Source: Candidatus Bathyarchaeota archaeon
GTDB taxonomy: Archaea > Thermoproteota > Bathyarchaeia > Bathyarchaeales > Bathycorpusculaceae
Direction of reading: 5' to 3'
Assembly: GCA_026414485.1 (NCBI GenBank)
Contig: JAOAIX010000007.1
Span: 1-64,000 of the forward strand
Length of the DNA: 64,000 nucleotides
Shown here: piece by piece, positions 1-9,357 of the stretch
How the letters are laid out: every line of letters begins with the position of its first letter
Numbering within the stretch: position 1 is the stretch's first letter
Translations under genes and position numbers: made by a program
Notes under the pieces: generated by a model
Databases searched by the model: none
What the model was told of the DNA's origin: nothing
The model's input: the letters and a program-made list of their open reading frames with translations, nothing else

Positions 1-1080
1 GGAGACCAAACCCTAACCACAACAACAACCACACAAACCCCACGAACAATCAGAAAAGAAATCCTAGACATCCTAGACTGGAACGACATCTACTACAGAA
101 TCCTAGAATACAAAAACGAACGCGAACTCTTCAACATAGCCATCACCAAAGAAGCCCTCAAAGAAATCATCTACAACCAAAAATACACCTTGCTCTGCGA
201 CTCCGAACTCATAGAACCAAAAACCTTCCAAAACCTAGAACAAACCACCGACATAGTCACCCTCATACTCCAAAAATACCTAAACCTCTACTACGCAAAG
301 AAAAGAAACGCAGCCGAAAAAACCCACATAGAACTCAAACCCCTCAAACAAGAAGACGACAACATCCTAACCATGTACCGCATCCAACTAAACCAAGAAG
401 ACCAAGTCCTCATCAGCAACATTGAAAACCTCATCAAGACAGGAAAAATCTACAGCTCAGCAACCGAACAAAAATTCATAGGCGACCTGAAAACCTACAC
501 CGACCAAACCCCAACAACCTTCAAAAACGCGCACTTCAACGGACACCTATACCAACCGCTACTAGTAAAACAAGACAACACAAACATAGTCACAATTCCA
601 ACCGGGCTAAACGTAGGCGAAGCAACTTTTATTGAAGACCTAAAAAACTACCTCAACACACACCAAACAGACGCCCAAATCTACCTCCTAAGAAACCTAA
701 CAAGAAGCAAAGGCGTCGGATTCTACGAAGCCCACTCATTCTACCCAGACTTCATCATGTGGATAAAGAAAAACCAAAAACAAACCATAGTCTTCATAGA
801 CCCAAAAGGCTTAACACACATGGGCTTAGACGACCCCAAACTAAAACTCCACGAATACCTGCATGAACAGATAGAGAAAGAAATCGGCAACCCAAACATA
901 AAACTCGACGCATTCGTCGTCTCAGTTACACCCTTCCGAGACCTCGCAAAACTACATGGACCACACTTGACAATGGACTACTTTGAAAAGGAAAAACACG
1001 TCCTCTTCCAATCCACAGACACTTGCGTCCCAAACAAATCATGCATAGAAAAAATGTTCCAAATAATCAACAACAAATAA
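1..1080 (+). CDS. Type III restriction-like enzyme R subunit, C-terminal part (5' end outside window)
   Basis: The frame is open from base 1 to the TAA at 1078-1080, so this is the C-terminal ~359 residues of a longer protein. The end carries a PD-(D/E)xK nuclease signature: Pro-Asp at 745-750, followed after a short beta strand by Asp-Pro-Lys at 799-807 (IDPKG). That spacing and the surrounding pattern are what is known from the endonuclease domain behind the DEAD/DEAH helicase of type III restriction (Res) subunits; the helicase part is not in the window. It would cut DNA at unmodified sites with a Mod partner, presumably further left. The coding strand is strikingly poor in G and rich in A and C, unlike most neighbours, which fits an accessory gene. 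A solitary helicase-nuclease without a methylase is also possible. Confidence 0.7.
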   Translation, partial: GDQTLTTTTTTQTPRTIRKEILDILDWNDIYYRILEYKNERELFNIAITKEALKEIIYNQKYTLLCDSELIEPKTFQNLEQTTDIVTLILQKYLNLYYAKKRNAAEKTHIELKPLKQEDDNILTMYRIQLNQEDQVLISNIENLIKTGKIYSSATEQKFIGDLKTYTDQTPTTFKNAHFNGHLYQPLLVKQDNTNIVTIPTGLNVGEATFIEDLKNYLNTHQTDAQIYLLRNLTRSKGVGFYEAHSFYPDFIMWIKKNQKQTIVFIDPKGLTHMGLDDPKLKLHEYLHEQIEKEIGNPNIKLDAFVVSVTPFRDLAKLHGPHLTMDYFEKEKHVLFQSTDTCVPNKSCIEKMFQIINNK

Positions 1081-1195
1081 TATCCGAAAAATGTGTTTGT
1101 TTAGAAGGCCACCACAAATTTTTTAATAAGTACCCTTGAATCTGTGAGTAAGTCTTATCCGAGGGAATTATGCCCGCACATGTGGGATGGGAGCA

Positions 1196-2122
1196 CTAGG
1201 ATAGGAGTCGCCTTTCCTTACAGCAATCTACTCGGTTAATGATTTCTACGAATTTTTTAGGCACCTGTTTAAGGAACAAGTCAAAGTCTTCTGGCGGTTG
1301 AACCACAAACAAGCTCCGCTCAAACGGTTCCTCCAAAACAGACGACAACTCAAAAGACGCTCTGTTCCTCAAGTTTGCACGGTACCTGCTAAAGTTCAAA
1401 CAGGAACGAATCTTTGACACTGCTTGCTCTTTTAGGTCTTCAATCTTGTAGCCTGATTTCTCAAGCACATACAGGTCGTAAAAATCACGCAGCTTCTGAC
1501 CACGCCTAGTAAGCACAGCCCTTACTTTTTCGCACAGAATCTCTTTTTCACTATATGCATGCAAATTAAACTGCCCGTAGGCGCTCAATTCCTCTGCAAA
1601 ATATGCCCGATCATACTTTGACAACAGGGCGCCATCCAACAAAGTCTTAACAGCAACCGTCTTGGCTGCAAAAAGAATTTCATCAACAAAATTAACCTGA
1701 ATCTTGGTGAACTCTGAAGCCTTCCACAACTTGCACGTCACCATCCTGCAGCCACCCCCAAACTCAAAATACCTAGTGTTCTCAGGCTCATTCTTAAAAT
1801 CTAAACCAAGCTTCTGAGCAGACTGCTCCAACAAGGCACCTATCTTTGCAGTTTCTTCCAGCAAACGCTTCCGCAACTTATGCTTCCCCAAACCAACCCA
1901 AACAGCTTGGTGCCGCCAAGTAAAATCCAAATCCACGCTAAACCGATAATAACCAAAATAACATTTAACAAGACAGCTTCCACCTTTGAATAAGTAATTC
2001 TCCGCAAAATCCCCTGAACCACACAAATCTCTAAGAATCCTGTGAATAATTATATCCTTCTCTATCAAAAGCGGTTTGGCTACTCCTGACTTTTCGGCTA
2101 CAAACGCGACAAACTCAGACAA
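1196..2122 (-). CDS. abiEii: AbiEii/AbiGii-family nucleotidyltransferase toxin
   Basis: 308 residues. The N-terminal third has the nucleotidyltransferase core typical of the AbiEii family: FKGGSCLVKCY followed by RFSVDLDF, i.e. the GG-S and DxD metal-binding elements. In characterised type IV systems this toxin transfers nucleotides (to tRNA in the mycobacterial MenT relatives) and halts growth, protecting against phage. The start overlaps the end of the upstream abiEi gene by 8 bases, the usual coupled order of antitoxin then toxin. Family assignment is firm from the motif and the partner; the target in this organism is not known. Confidence 0.85.
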   Translation of the reverse strand: MSEFVAFVAEKSGVAKPLLIEKDIIIHRILRDLCGSGDFAENYLFKGGSCLVKCYFGYYRFSVDLDFTWRHQAVWVGLGKHKLRKRLLEETAKIGALLEQSAQKLGLDFKNEPENTRYFEFGGGCRMVTCKLWKASEFTKIQVNFVDEILFAAKTVAVKTLLDGALLSKYDRAYFAEELSAYGQFNLHAYSEKEILCEKVRAVLTRRGQKLRDFYDLYVLEKSGYKIEDLKEQAVSKIRSCLNFSRYRANLRNRASFELSSVLEEPFERSLFVVQPPEDFDLFLKQVPKKFVEIINRVDCCKERRLLS

Positions 2123-2744
2123 GTCTGGCAGCTCTAATCACTCTCCCAACCGCTTCAGGATACGCCGCTAAGTACTCTTTAATCTTGATAGGCGATACCC
2201 GCTCACGATACTCATCGATTAAGGAAACAATTTTTCCCTCTGGAAGAGAACGATATCGTGAAATGTACACAAGATCCAAAAGCGTCTTATCAACATCAGA
2301 ATAACGCTTACCCTCACTATTCACAACTCCAAAATCGACCAGTCTACTCGCCAACTTTATGAACTTGACCTTTTCCCCTGCAACTTTAATTTCCTTGGGA
2401 CGATAAATCGTGTCGTTGATAACAAAGATTGTGTCCGAAAACTCATGAGTCAACCCGTTAAGCCCCAGCGCAGTGTACAATCCAAAATACCATTTGACTT
2501 TCAGCTTATTTAGCCCAAGAAAGAGCACCTTGTAAACGTCAACAGCTTTTCTTAACGCAAACTCCTCTGACGTCTTGACATAGTAAAGTCCCCTCAACAC
2601 ACGCACAAAATAGCCATAGGATATCATGAAATTAATGGTGGCATCTGGGTCTGCGCCAAAACGCTTGCACGCCTCAGATACTTCACTTTTAACGACAGCA
2701 TTTCCGCCGAAATGAGAGAGGATATATTTCGTTAACCTTTTCAT
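2115..2744 (-). CDS. abiEi: AbiEi-type antitoxin / transcriptional regulator
   Basis: 209 residues. The N-terminus (about 1-65) reads as a winged helix: a predicted recognition segment then YFVRVLRGLYYV, the wing usual in AbiEi. The remainder is the AbiEi C-terminal domain, which in known systems neutralises the toxin and helps cooperative DNA binding. It lies directly upstream of the nucleotidyltransferase toxin and overlaps it by 8 bases. AbiEi proteins repress their own promoter by binding inverted repeats, and two such repeats lie just upstream of this ATG. Assignment rests on size, winged helix and partner rather than on a single diagnostic motif. Confidence 0.8.
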   Translation of the reverse strand: MKRLTKYILSHFGGNAVVKSEVSEACKRFGADPDATINFMISYGYFVRVLRGLYYVKTSEEFALRKAVDVYKVLFLGLNKLKVKWYFGLYTALGLNGLTHEFSDTIFVINDTIYRPKEIKVAGEKVKFIKLASRLVDFGVVNSEGKRYSDVDKTLLDLVYISRYRSLPEGKIVSLIDEYRERVSPIKIKEYLAAYPEAVGRVIRAARLV

Positions 2745-2748
2745 AGTA

Positions 2749-2786
2749 GTTACTTATGTAACAACCTTTAAAAACTTTTAAGGTTG
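2749..2786 (-). promoter_or_regulatory. abiE promoter with two inverted repeats (candidate AbiEi operators)
   Basis: Five bases upstream of the abiEi start codon is GTTAC-TTAT-GTAAC (2749-2762), followed at once by CAACCTT-N11-AAGGTTG (2762-2786). The second repeat contains TTTAAAAA/TTTTAA, a likely archaeal TATA element for the leftward transcript. The arms are visible in the sequence; that AbiEi binds them is inferred from the known autoregulation of the family. Confidence 0.5.
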
Positions 2787-2856
2787 ATACATGAAAAAGC
2801 CTAATTCGCGCTCCAAAACAAGTAAACTTTAGATTGCGAAAGCAACCCAACCAGCT

Positions 2857-3465
2857 TCACCAACCTTGCAAGCTTAACCAGATCAGCATCCCGTATACAC
2901 TGGAGATAGTCAGCTGTTTTCCGAAGGGTCGATGTCGGCTGACTGCAAACTCTTTCTTAAACCGAGGATGCGCACACTTGCCAAACGCTTCTTTCAGTCT
3001 CTCAAGCTGCTGCGGTGTCAGGTTTTCGAGTTTACCTGTGACATGGCGTTCGCTGCCTAAAAGCTGCAGGTCAAACCCCAACTCCAAAAGCGTCTCAGAA
3101 ACCACAGAAACGCTCTTAACGGTTTGCTGTTCCGCTACCTTACGCATGTCCGCTTTCTCCGCAAACGGGCTATACTTCGCCATTACAGCAATCATCTCCA
3201 CGTAAGGCGTCCCCGCAAGCGGCAACGTCTCAGATTGATCTAACCCTGGCGTCTCCCAAGCTTTCAGTGCTGCGCTTAACGTTTTTAGGGCTTCTTCAAC
3301 GCTTGGCAACTCAGAAGGCTTCTCTAGACTGGTTGTTGTTGTTCTTTCTGCTGCACTGTGAACAACAACTTCTAATCCTAGCCGCGCAATCTTCATGCGG
3401 ACGCAGTCTCGGGTTTTACCCAGAGCCTTCGCTATAGCCCTGATAGACCTGTTTTCCCGAAGCAT
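2857..3465 (-). CDS. HTH-domain protein, probably 5'-frameshifted
   Basis: 202 residues from the ATG at 3465. The N-terminus (SIRAIAKALGKTRDCVRMK) is a helix-turn-helix of the resolvase/Myb-like kind, so DNA binding is likely; the rest is not recognised. The frame stays open upstream of 3465 and encodes a good continuation (KPPSTEEEKLLEQ) that reaches back to an ATG at 3517-3519 only if one G is removed from the GGG at 3508-3510 (minus strand). Either the natural start is 3465, the gene is broken by a +1 frameshift, or there is a homopolymer sequencing error. No operon partner; it lies between the abiE pair and a small membrane protein in an accessory region. Confidence 0.55.
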   Translation of the reverse strand: MLRENRSIRAIAKALGKTRDCVRMKIARLGLEVVVHSAAERTTTTSLEKPSELPSVEEALKTLSAALKAWETPGLDQSETLPLAGTPYVEMIAVMAKYSPFAEKADMRKVAEQQTVKSVSVVSETLLELGFDLQLLGSERHVTGKLENLTPQQLERLKEAFGKCAHPRFKKEFAVSRHRPFGKQLTISSVYGMLIWLSLQGW

Positions 3466-3697
3466 CTGCTCAAGCAGCTTTTCCTCTTCAGTAGAAGGCG
3501 GCTTACCCTTTAGTCATAAAAACGACGGAATCATGTGACCTCGCTTGTTCTTTTGCTATGATGCAGCAGCCTAAACTGCACATAACCAACGCTTCAAAGG
3601 ATTTTTTGACTCTGCAAATTAAAATCGCTAACTACTAGTGATCTAATGAAAACTACGCAACCAAAGCTGGGAGCAAGTTAATTTTGGGGAGGACTCG

Positions 3698-4075
3698 TCA
3701 GATCTGTAAGTCGTATTTTGTGTTGATTACTTCTTTTAGTGTGTTTTTGAAGGTTTTTCCTATGTCTTCCATGAAAAGAGCTCGGTTCTGAATGCCTTTC
3801 TGCACAGCGCCCGCGGCGACAAAGCCTGCGCCTATAACCTCACTTATTGGGGTAGGTTCGGGAAAAACAATTAGAGCCATGCCAATTTGGATGAGCTTGG
3901 ATTTGTTTCCTTCGCGCCACAGCTTTTTAGTTGCTGCCACATCCTGGATTGTGCTCCGCAGTGAGCTGACGCATTCCTTTTTGTTTTCGTTTAACTGGGC
4001 TAGTGTTCTGGTGGCTGTTTTAATTTTCTCTGCTTGATCTTTCGCAGCATTGGTTTGCATGCACGTATAGAACAT
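3698..4075 (-). CDS. Small archaeal membrane protein, function unknown
   Basis: 125 residues. The N-terminal half is charged and helical (likely coiled coil); residues about 61-92 form one or two hydrophobic segments around the stretch LIVFPEPTPISEVIG. That proline-rich turn between two hydrophobic strips recurs in small uncharacterised archaeal membrane proteins, which is the reason to accept the gene. Start at ATG 4075. No partner gene in the same direction nearby. Function cannot be stated. Confidence 0.5.
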   Translation of the reverse strand: MFYTCMQTNAAKDQAEKIKTATRTLAQLNENKKECVSSLRSTIQDVAATKKLWREGNKSKLIQIGMALIVFPEPTPISEVIGAGFVAAGAVQKGIQNRALFMEDIGKTFKNTLKEVINTKYDLQI

Positions 4076-4405
4076 ATTTTTTGATGAAAAACTTTTAGCC
4101 TCAAAAACTATGGAGAAACCAATGTTCTCCGTCTCCTAAAAGCCAAGTATTTGCTTAGTAATCGTAAATTATAACAGTGCTGAATTGCAGTTTTTGCTTT
4201 GAAACTCAAAAATCGTCAGTGCATCGTTTATATTACCCCCTCTTAACGAGGCTTTCCACCAGAAATCTTCTGCTGTGCCAAGCCCCTAACATCAACTAAA
4301 AATTTGAGCAGACAAGAGGATCTTTTTGGCAATTTCAGTGATTACAGACGCATTTAGGCTATAACGACTGCAACTTTTCATTCTGCTACAAATTGCTCAA
4401 TCTTC
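4076..4405. other. Intergenic stretch without a recognised gene
   Basis: No convincing short ORF or RNA gene was seen on either strand. The only structure noted is a short hairpin, GGAGAA-N7-TTCTCC, near 4110-4130, in the leader of the leftward gene ending at 3698. AT-rich runs fit promoter DNA for that gene. Confidence 0.4.
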
Positions 4406-6163
4406 TTAAAGAAATCGCCGTGGATCAGTGTCAATGTCCACAATTGTGGCGCGGTTTGCTGCAAGCGCTTTTTCAACCGCAGCTTCCAGTTGGCTTGGCT
4501 CTGTAACTTTGATGCCTAATCCACCTGATTGTTCAGCAAAACCCGCAAAACTAAAGTCGTATAGGTCTGTTTGCGTACTAGGATAACCTTCAACTTTTTG
4601 CTCCTGCATAATCATGCCCAACTGCTTGTTGTTGAGTACAAAAACTTTAACGGGCAACTGGTACTTTAACGCCGTTAAAAAGTCGCCCATAACCATAGTA
4701 AAGCCCCCATCACCTGAAATACATACAATTTGCCTGTTAGGATAAGCCAACGCTGCCGCCATGGCTCCAGGTAAACCAAACCCCATCGACGCTAACTGCC
4801 CACTCATTACCATTTTCTGAGTTTTTTTCATCTGGAAATTTCTACCAAACCACCAACAGTTCTCTCCCACATCCAACGCGATTATAGCGTCAGAGGCAAC
4901 TTTCTCGTTTAACACCTTCATAATGTAGGGAGGTCGAATAGGCTTTGCCTTTGGATCAGCCTCACGCTGAAGTTGCTCAAGCCAACGCTGCTTTAGCTGA
5001 ACAACTTCGTTCAAGTAAGCTTGATTCTGTTTTCGCTGCACCTTCGCTGTCAGTTTAGGAATCAGTATGGCGCTGTTGCCCACTAACCCCACTTCCACAG
5101 GGTAAGTCTTAGCAATCATCTTCATGTTGATGTCAATTTGTACAATTCTCTTTTGAGGCAGCTTAGTCATTTCACTAAATGAAGAACCAATCACCACCAG
5201 CAAATCCGCTTTACGTACAAGTTCAGCTGAAGCTGTAGAACCCATGCCACCGTGGCTACCAGCACATAAAAGGTGACTTTCATCAATAACCCCTTTTGCC
5301 CTAAAAGTGGTTACAATAGGCGCACAAATTTTTTCAGCTAACTGAAGCAACTTGGTTCCTTGCCCTCTAGCTCCAAACCCTGCCACTATAACCGGACGCT
5401 CTGAACGGTTTATAACATCCACTGCTTGCTCAACAAGCTTATCATCAGCACCAAAAGCAAGGTTAGGCATGCGCCCCTCAAGCGGCTGAATTGGCGCATC
5501 ATAAGGCAACTTCTGCACGTCGTTGGGGATGCCTACGTGGCTGACCCCACGATCCAGCAACGCATGCTTAACTGCAAGCGTCGCCAGCATCGTAGTCTGA
5601 TCTTCAGACATTAGAACTTTATTGTAAACACATATGGGCTCAAAGAAACTGTACTGGTCAATCTCCTGAAGCGAACCTGGCCCTATCAGCTGCCGTGCAA
5701 CCATCCCCGTCAAAGCAAGAACAGGCGCATGATCCAAACTAGCATCGTAAAGTCCCGTAGCAAGATTAGTAGCCCCCGGCCCCGAAACCCCCAAAACAGC
5801 CGCCACATGCCCCGTCAGCTTGCCGTAAGCTGAAGCCATAAACGCGGCAACCTGCTCATGCCGCACCTGTATATACTTAATTTTACCGTTTTTCCTTATA
5901 GCGTCAACTACCCCAAGCGTCGAGGTACCAGGCACACCAAAAACGTACTTCACACCCCACTCAGCAATTTGGTCAACAAAAACCTCTGAGACAGTTCTAT
6001 CTCCCTTTTCTGGCTCTTCACTTTCTTCTGTAAGCAACACAAAAGCAGTTTTTGGAACACCACAAACAGGACAAACCCACTCGTTGGGCAACTCTGCAAA
6101 TTTTTTTCCCTCTCCTTCTTCATCGTAAACATAATTACATACAGTACATCTGTATTTTCCCAT
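4406..6163 (-). CDS. Rubredoxin-thiamine diphosphate enzyme fusion (pyruvate oxidase/acetolactate synthase-like)
   Basis: 585 residues in two parts. Residues 1-45 are a rubredoxin with iron ligands at Cys6/Cys9 and Cys31/Cys34; the usual ~29-residue gap between the pairs is shortened to 21. A charged linker (about 46-57) leads to a full ThDP enzyme: VRHEQ with the catalytic Glu at about 103, the central DHS-like domain, and the metal/ThDP motif GDGGFTMV near residue 474 followed by FVLNN. The closest recognisable relatives are pyruvate oxidase and acetolactate synthase. The iron centre tethered to a ThDP decarboxylase suggests one-electron transfer from the hydroxyethyl-ThDP intermediate, or defence against oxygen; that is inference. 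No FAD-specific signature could be verified. It stands alone, divergent from sepF. Confidence 0.8.
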   Translation of the reverse strand: MGKYRCTVCNYVYDEEGEGKKFAELPNEWVCPVCGVPKTAFVLLTEESEEPEKGDRTVSEVFVDQIAEWGVKYVFGVPGTSTLGVVDAIRKNGKIKYIQVRHEQVAAFMASAYGKLTGHVAAVLGVSGPGATNLATGLYDASLDHAPVLALTGMVARQLIGPGSLQEIDQYSFFEPICVYNKVLMSEDQTTMLATLAVKHALLDRGVSHVGIPNDVQKLPYDAPIQPLEGRMPNLAFGADDKLVEQAVDVINRSERPVIVAGFGARGQGTKLLQLAEKICAPIVTTFRAKGVIDESHLLCAGSHGGMGSTASAELVRKADLLVVIGSSFSEMTKLPQKRIVQIDINMKMIAKTYPVEVGLVGNSAILIPKLTAKVQRKQNQAYLNEVVQLKQRWLEQLQREADPKAKPIRPPYIMKVLNEKVASDAIIALDVGENCWWFGRNFQMKKTQKMVMSGQLASMGFGLPGAMAAALAYPNRQIVCISGDGGFTMVMGDFLTALKYQLPVKVFVLNNKQLGMIMQEQKVEGYPSTQTDLYDFSFAGFAEQSGGLGIKVTEPSQLEAAVEKALAANRATIVDIDTDPRRFL

Positions 6164-6320
6164 AAATAAACGCCCTCAAGAAACATCTATTTGTAATAGA
6201 ATTCTTGTTTTGAGTTTATGTGTTTTTTGGCTACTGAACCCTAAAACTGCAATTCAACAATAAACCAACCCTTCATTTTCACAAAACTATAGCTTTTAAC
6301 ACCCAAATTAGTTATGAAAC

Positions 6321-6400
6321 GTATATAAAATTCACACAGTTAGACTCAAAATAAAGAAATGCTTAACTGTACAGACGTAATACAGTAACCTCTAGAGAGG
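6321..6400 (+). promoter_or_regulatory. sepF promoter and ribosome binding site
   Basis: GTATATAAAA at 6321-6330 is a strong TATA box; transcription would start near 6355, giving a ~50-base leader. GAGAGGAG at about 6395-6402, just upstream of the TTG at 6407, is a good Shine-Dalgarno and decides that non-ATG start. Confidence 0.55.
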
Positions 6401-6406
6401 AGCGAT

Positions 6407-6802
6407 TTGCCGTACCTGGGCATATTCCGTAAACCCAAAAAAGAAGATGAACCCCCTATGGAAGAAAAACCCGAAGCAGCCCCTTCCGAAACCGTCGAAA
6501 ACAAAGACGAAACCTCCAAAACATACCTCAAAGCAATGCCCCTAAAAGACTTGGCGGACTTGGAGGCAATAAAAGCAGAGATTAACAACGGAAACATCCT
6601 CATTCTACGCATAACCCCGCTGGCAAACAAAAGCCTCGAAGACGTCAAAAAAGCCGTTAACGACCTCTACGAATTCGCTGAATCCATAAACGGCGACATC
6701 GCAAGATTAGGCGAAGAACGCATCGTCCTCTGCCCGCCAAAAATTAGAATCTGGCGAGAAAAAACTCCAGTAAAAAACGAAGCAGTTCCTACAGCAGCTT
6801 AA
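6407..6802 (+). CDS. sepF: Archaeal SepF, FtsZ membrane anchor
   Basis: 131 residues from a TTG start supported by a purine-rich ribosome binding site. The layout is that of archaeal SepF: a short N-terminal segment (PYLGIFRKP) able to act as an amphipathic membrane helix, an acidic low-complexity linker (about 12-38), and a compact SepF core with the conserved ending GEERIVLCPPKIRIW. In archaea with FtsZ, SepF dimers tether FtsZ filaments to the membrane at the division site. No ftsZ is in the window. The 3' end overlaps the convergent aCPSF1 gene by 14 bases. Confidence 0.85.
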   Translation: MPYLGIFRKPKKEDEPPMEEKPEAAPSETVENKDETSKTYLKAMPLKDLADLEAIKAEINNGNILILRITPLANKSLEDVKKAVNDLYEFAESINGDIARLGEERIVLCPPKIRIWREKTPVKNEAVPTAA

Positions 6803-8717
6803 ACGTTTCCATTACTGCAGGAACAATCGTATTTATGCCCGCTTTGTTTTGAATGAAGTTTGCCAAGTTGTAAATTTTTGACTTCTCCCCGTGAACTAAG
6901 AAGATCCTCTCAGGTTTAGGATTAAGGTTAGCTAAGTAATTAACCAGTTGTTTGCGGTCACTGTGCCCCGAAAAACCTTCAATTGACTCCACATGCAGAT
7001 TGCATTGAACCACACCCATCTTGCCCTCATTATCAATCATCATCACTTCGTTGACTCCTTTCTGCACCCTACGCCCCATCGTGCCTTCAATCTGGTAGCT
7101 AACAAAAATAATCGTGTTCTTCTCATCTTCAGCCCAATTCTTGAAATACTCAATTACCGGCCCACCTTCAAGCATACCTGAAGTTGCAAGCACAATGCAT
7201 GGTTCCCCTTCAATTATGCTCTGACGTACACTGGGATGCTCCACAATTGTGAAGTAGTCAGATTGGAACGGATTAATCTCCTCGTGGAGTATACTATGAC
7301 GTACCTCTCTGCCCAAATATTCAGGATAAGCAGTGTGAATCGCGGTTGCTTCAGATATCATGCCCTCTATGAAAACCGGAGCCTCCTTCATCAACCCCCT
7401 CTTCATATAACCGTCGATTATCAACATAATTTCTTGTGCTCTTCCCACAGCGGGGACAGGAATCAGAACTTTCCCTTTACGCTCCAAAGTCTCATTTATC
7501 ACTTTAGTCAAACGTTCTTCAGCTTCAGCACGAGTAGGCATTACATCATCTGCTCCACCATAGGTACTCTCAGTTATAACAGTCTCAACTCTCGGAAATT
7601 CGTTAGTAGCTGCCTCAAGCAACGTTGTCCTCGCAAACTTGTAGTCACCTGTATAAACTATGTTATGCAAACCTTCCCCAATATGCAAATGAGCCACAGC
7701 AGCACCTAAAATATGCCCTGAATTATGCAGCGTCAACCGAATATCAGGCGCTATATCCGTAACCACCCCATACCGCAGTGGAATAGTGTGCAAAACACAT
7801 TCACGAACATCCTTTTGATCGTAGAACGGCGTTATTCCCTGCTTTCCAGCTACATCCAAATAGTCCAATTGAAGCATAGTCATCAAATTGCTAGTAGGCG
7901 CAGAACAGTAAACTGGCCCATCATAACCGTACTTGTAAAGAAACGGCGTTAACCCACAGTGATCAAGATGAGCATGAGTGATGACCACAGCGTCCAGCGC
8001 ATCTATCTGAAATTCAGGTGTATCAAACCGTGGAAAAGACTCAAACGGCCTTTGAGAGCCGGGATTTATGCCACAATCCAACAATACACTGCTTTCTCGA
8101 GTCTTCAAAAGAAACGCCGACCGCCCTACTTCCTGTGCGCCTCCCAACACCGTCAAACGTACATCGCCAACATCGTAGGTTTTTGGTCGAAAGATACGCT
8201 CTCCGATCGTGCGCAGAATTCTTTCACGCTCTTTGCTTTCTGAGTGCAAATAGTGGCGCATGTTGGTTATGATCTTAGATTTTATAGGCGGACTACGTAA
8301 AACCTGAGGACGCCACTTAGTTTTCTTTATAATTTCCTGTAAAACAGCACCGTTTCTGCCTATAACCAAACCTGGCTTTTTCGTTTCAATTATAATTTCG
8401 CCCAGACTTGGATCAAAATTTATGTCGGTTATCTCTGCCTCTTTTGGAATAATTTCACGAGTAATTTTCTCTGCTTCTGTCTCCTGTAAACGTACCATCG
8501 GATCAGGGCGAACAACAATACGCTTACGTATAACACCGACGATTTCTGCTATAACACCACTTTGCTCCACCAATATCTCAGGTTTTTTTGTGTAAACACT
8601 AAGCATGGGCCCCTCATATTCTATGCGGGTTACTTCCGCTTCTGTGGGAACATGCTGCAGAATATACTGAGAAATTTCTACTTTATCCTTGTCTTGTGGT
8701 TGTTGTGAACGTGCCAC
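6789..8717 (-). CDS. fttA: aCPSF1/FttA, KH-domain beta-CASP ribonuclease (transcription termination factor)
   Basis: 642 residues, full length for the family. Two N-terminal KH-like RNA-binding regions (about 1-140, with GRNGAVLQEIIKKT of the second), a metallo-beta-lactamase core with THAHLDHCG, then the beta-CASP insert and the late motifs HSGHILGAA, FSGHSDRKQL and LVHGEKSK. aCPSF1 cleaves nascent RNA at U-rich sites and releases RNA polymerase, acting as the general archaeal terminator. The gene starts 4 bases after psmB ends, so the two are almost certainly co-transcribed, a pairing common in archaea. Identity is very secure. Confidence 0.95.
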   Translation of the reverse strand: MARSQQPQDKDKVEISQYILQHVPTEAEVTRIEYEGPMLSVYTKKPEILVEQSGVIAEIVGVIRKRIVVRPDPMVRLQETEAEKITREIIPKEAEITDINFDPSLGEIIIETKKPGLVIGRNGAVLQEIIKKTKWRPQVLRSPPIKSKIITNMRHYLHSESKERERILRTIGERIFRPKTYDVGDVRLTVLGGAQEVGRSAFLLKTRESSVLLDCGINPGSQRPFESFPRFDTPEFQIDALDAVVITHAHLDHCGLTPFLYKYGYDGPVYCSAPTSNLMTMLQLDYLDVAGKQGITPFYDQKDVRECVLHTIPLRYGVVTDIAPDIRLTLHNSGHILGAAVAHLHIGEGLHNIVYTGDYKFARTTLLEAATNEFPRVETVITESTYGGADDVMPTRAEAEERLTKVINETLERKGKVLIPVPAVGRAQEIMLIIDGYMKRGLMKEAPVFIEGMISEATAIHTAYPEYLGREVRHSILHEEINPFQSDYFTIVEHPSVRQSIIEGEPCIVLATSGMLEGGPVIEYFKNWAEDEKNTIIFVSYQIEGTMGRRVQKGVNEVMMIDNEGKMGVVQCNLHVESIEGFSGHSDRKQLVNYLANLNPKPERIFLVHGEKSKIYNLANFIQNKAGINTIVPAVMETFKLL

Positions 8718-8721
8718 AGAT

Positions 8722-9357
8722 TTAACTTCCCTTTGACAAAAGCTCCTTCTTTTCGACGTCCGTAAGTTCCCTATAGCCTTTTTTGTCGATTACAACAATG
8801 TTGTAATTGTTGCCGCTTGCAACATCCCGCTTCATAGCTGCATTAACCGCTTTTGCAACAACAGGCAACGCTTCTTGAACGCTCATCCCTTCCTGAAACT
8901 GATCTTCTAAAACACCAATAGCCACGGGAGAACCTGAACCTGTAGCCGTCATTTTCTCTTCAGTTAGACTCCCAAAGGGATCCAAGTTAAAAACATGCGG
9001 TCCACTATCGTCTACGCCGCCAACAAGTACCTGAGCCATTAAGCCCCTAGCGCTAAACAGCAAATTAGAGGTCATGCGCGCCGCAGAGCTGATGGGCATA
9101 GGTCGATTGAGATTGATGCGGTAAAGTTGAGCGTTTGCAGTAATAATATCAATGACTTTTTGCGCGTCAGCCACTGAACCAGCAATGGTCATGCCGATGT
9201 GGTCATCGATTTTGTAGACTTTTTTCCCTTGTTTGTGAGCAATAAAGTATCCCATTGTTACTCGTGTGTCTGAAGCTAAGATCACGCCGTCTTTGCAGAC
9301 GACACCAATTGTAGTTGTTCCTTTTACAGCTAGTTGATTAATTGTATTATGAGCCAT
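8722..9357 (-). CDS. psmB: 20S proteasome beta subunit
   Basis: 211 residues. A 13-residue propeptide ends at GTTTIGV, so self-processing exposes Thr14 as the N-terminal nucleophile. Other catalytic-core residues are in place: Asp in SDTRVT, Lys in HKQGKKVYKI, and GSGSP. It forms the inner rings of the archaeal proteasome; alpha subunit and regulator are not in this window. It heads a two-gene unit with aCPSF1. Confidence 0.95.
   Translation of the reverse strand: MAHNTINQLAVKGTTTIGVVCKDGVILASDTRVTMGYFIAHKQGKKVYKIDDHIGMTIAGSVADAQKVIDIITANAQLYRINLNRPMPISSAARMTSNLLFSARGLMAQVLVGGVDDSGPHVFNLDPFGSLTEEKMTATGSGSPVAIGVLEDQFQEGMSVQEALPVVAKAVNAAMKRDVASGNNYNIVVIDKKGYRELTDVEKKELLSKGS

Noticed and set aside
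4110-4130. GGAGAA/TTCTCC hairpin as a terminator or riboswitch
   Set aside because: Only six pairs, no T run and no conserved flanking sequence.
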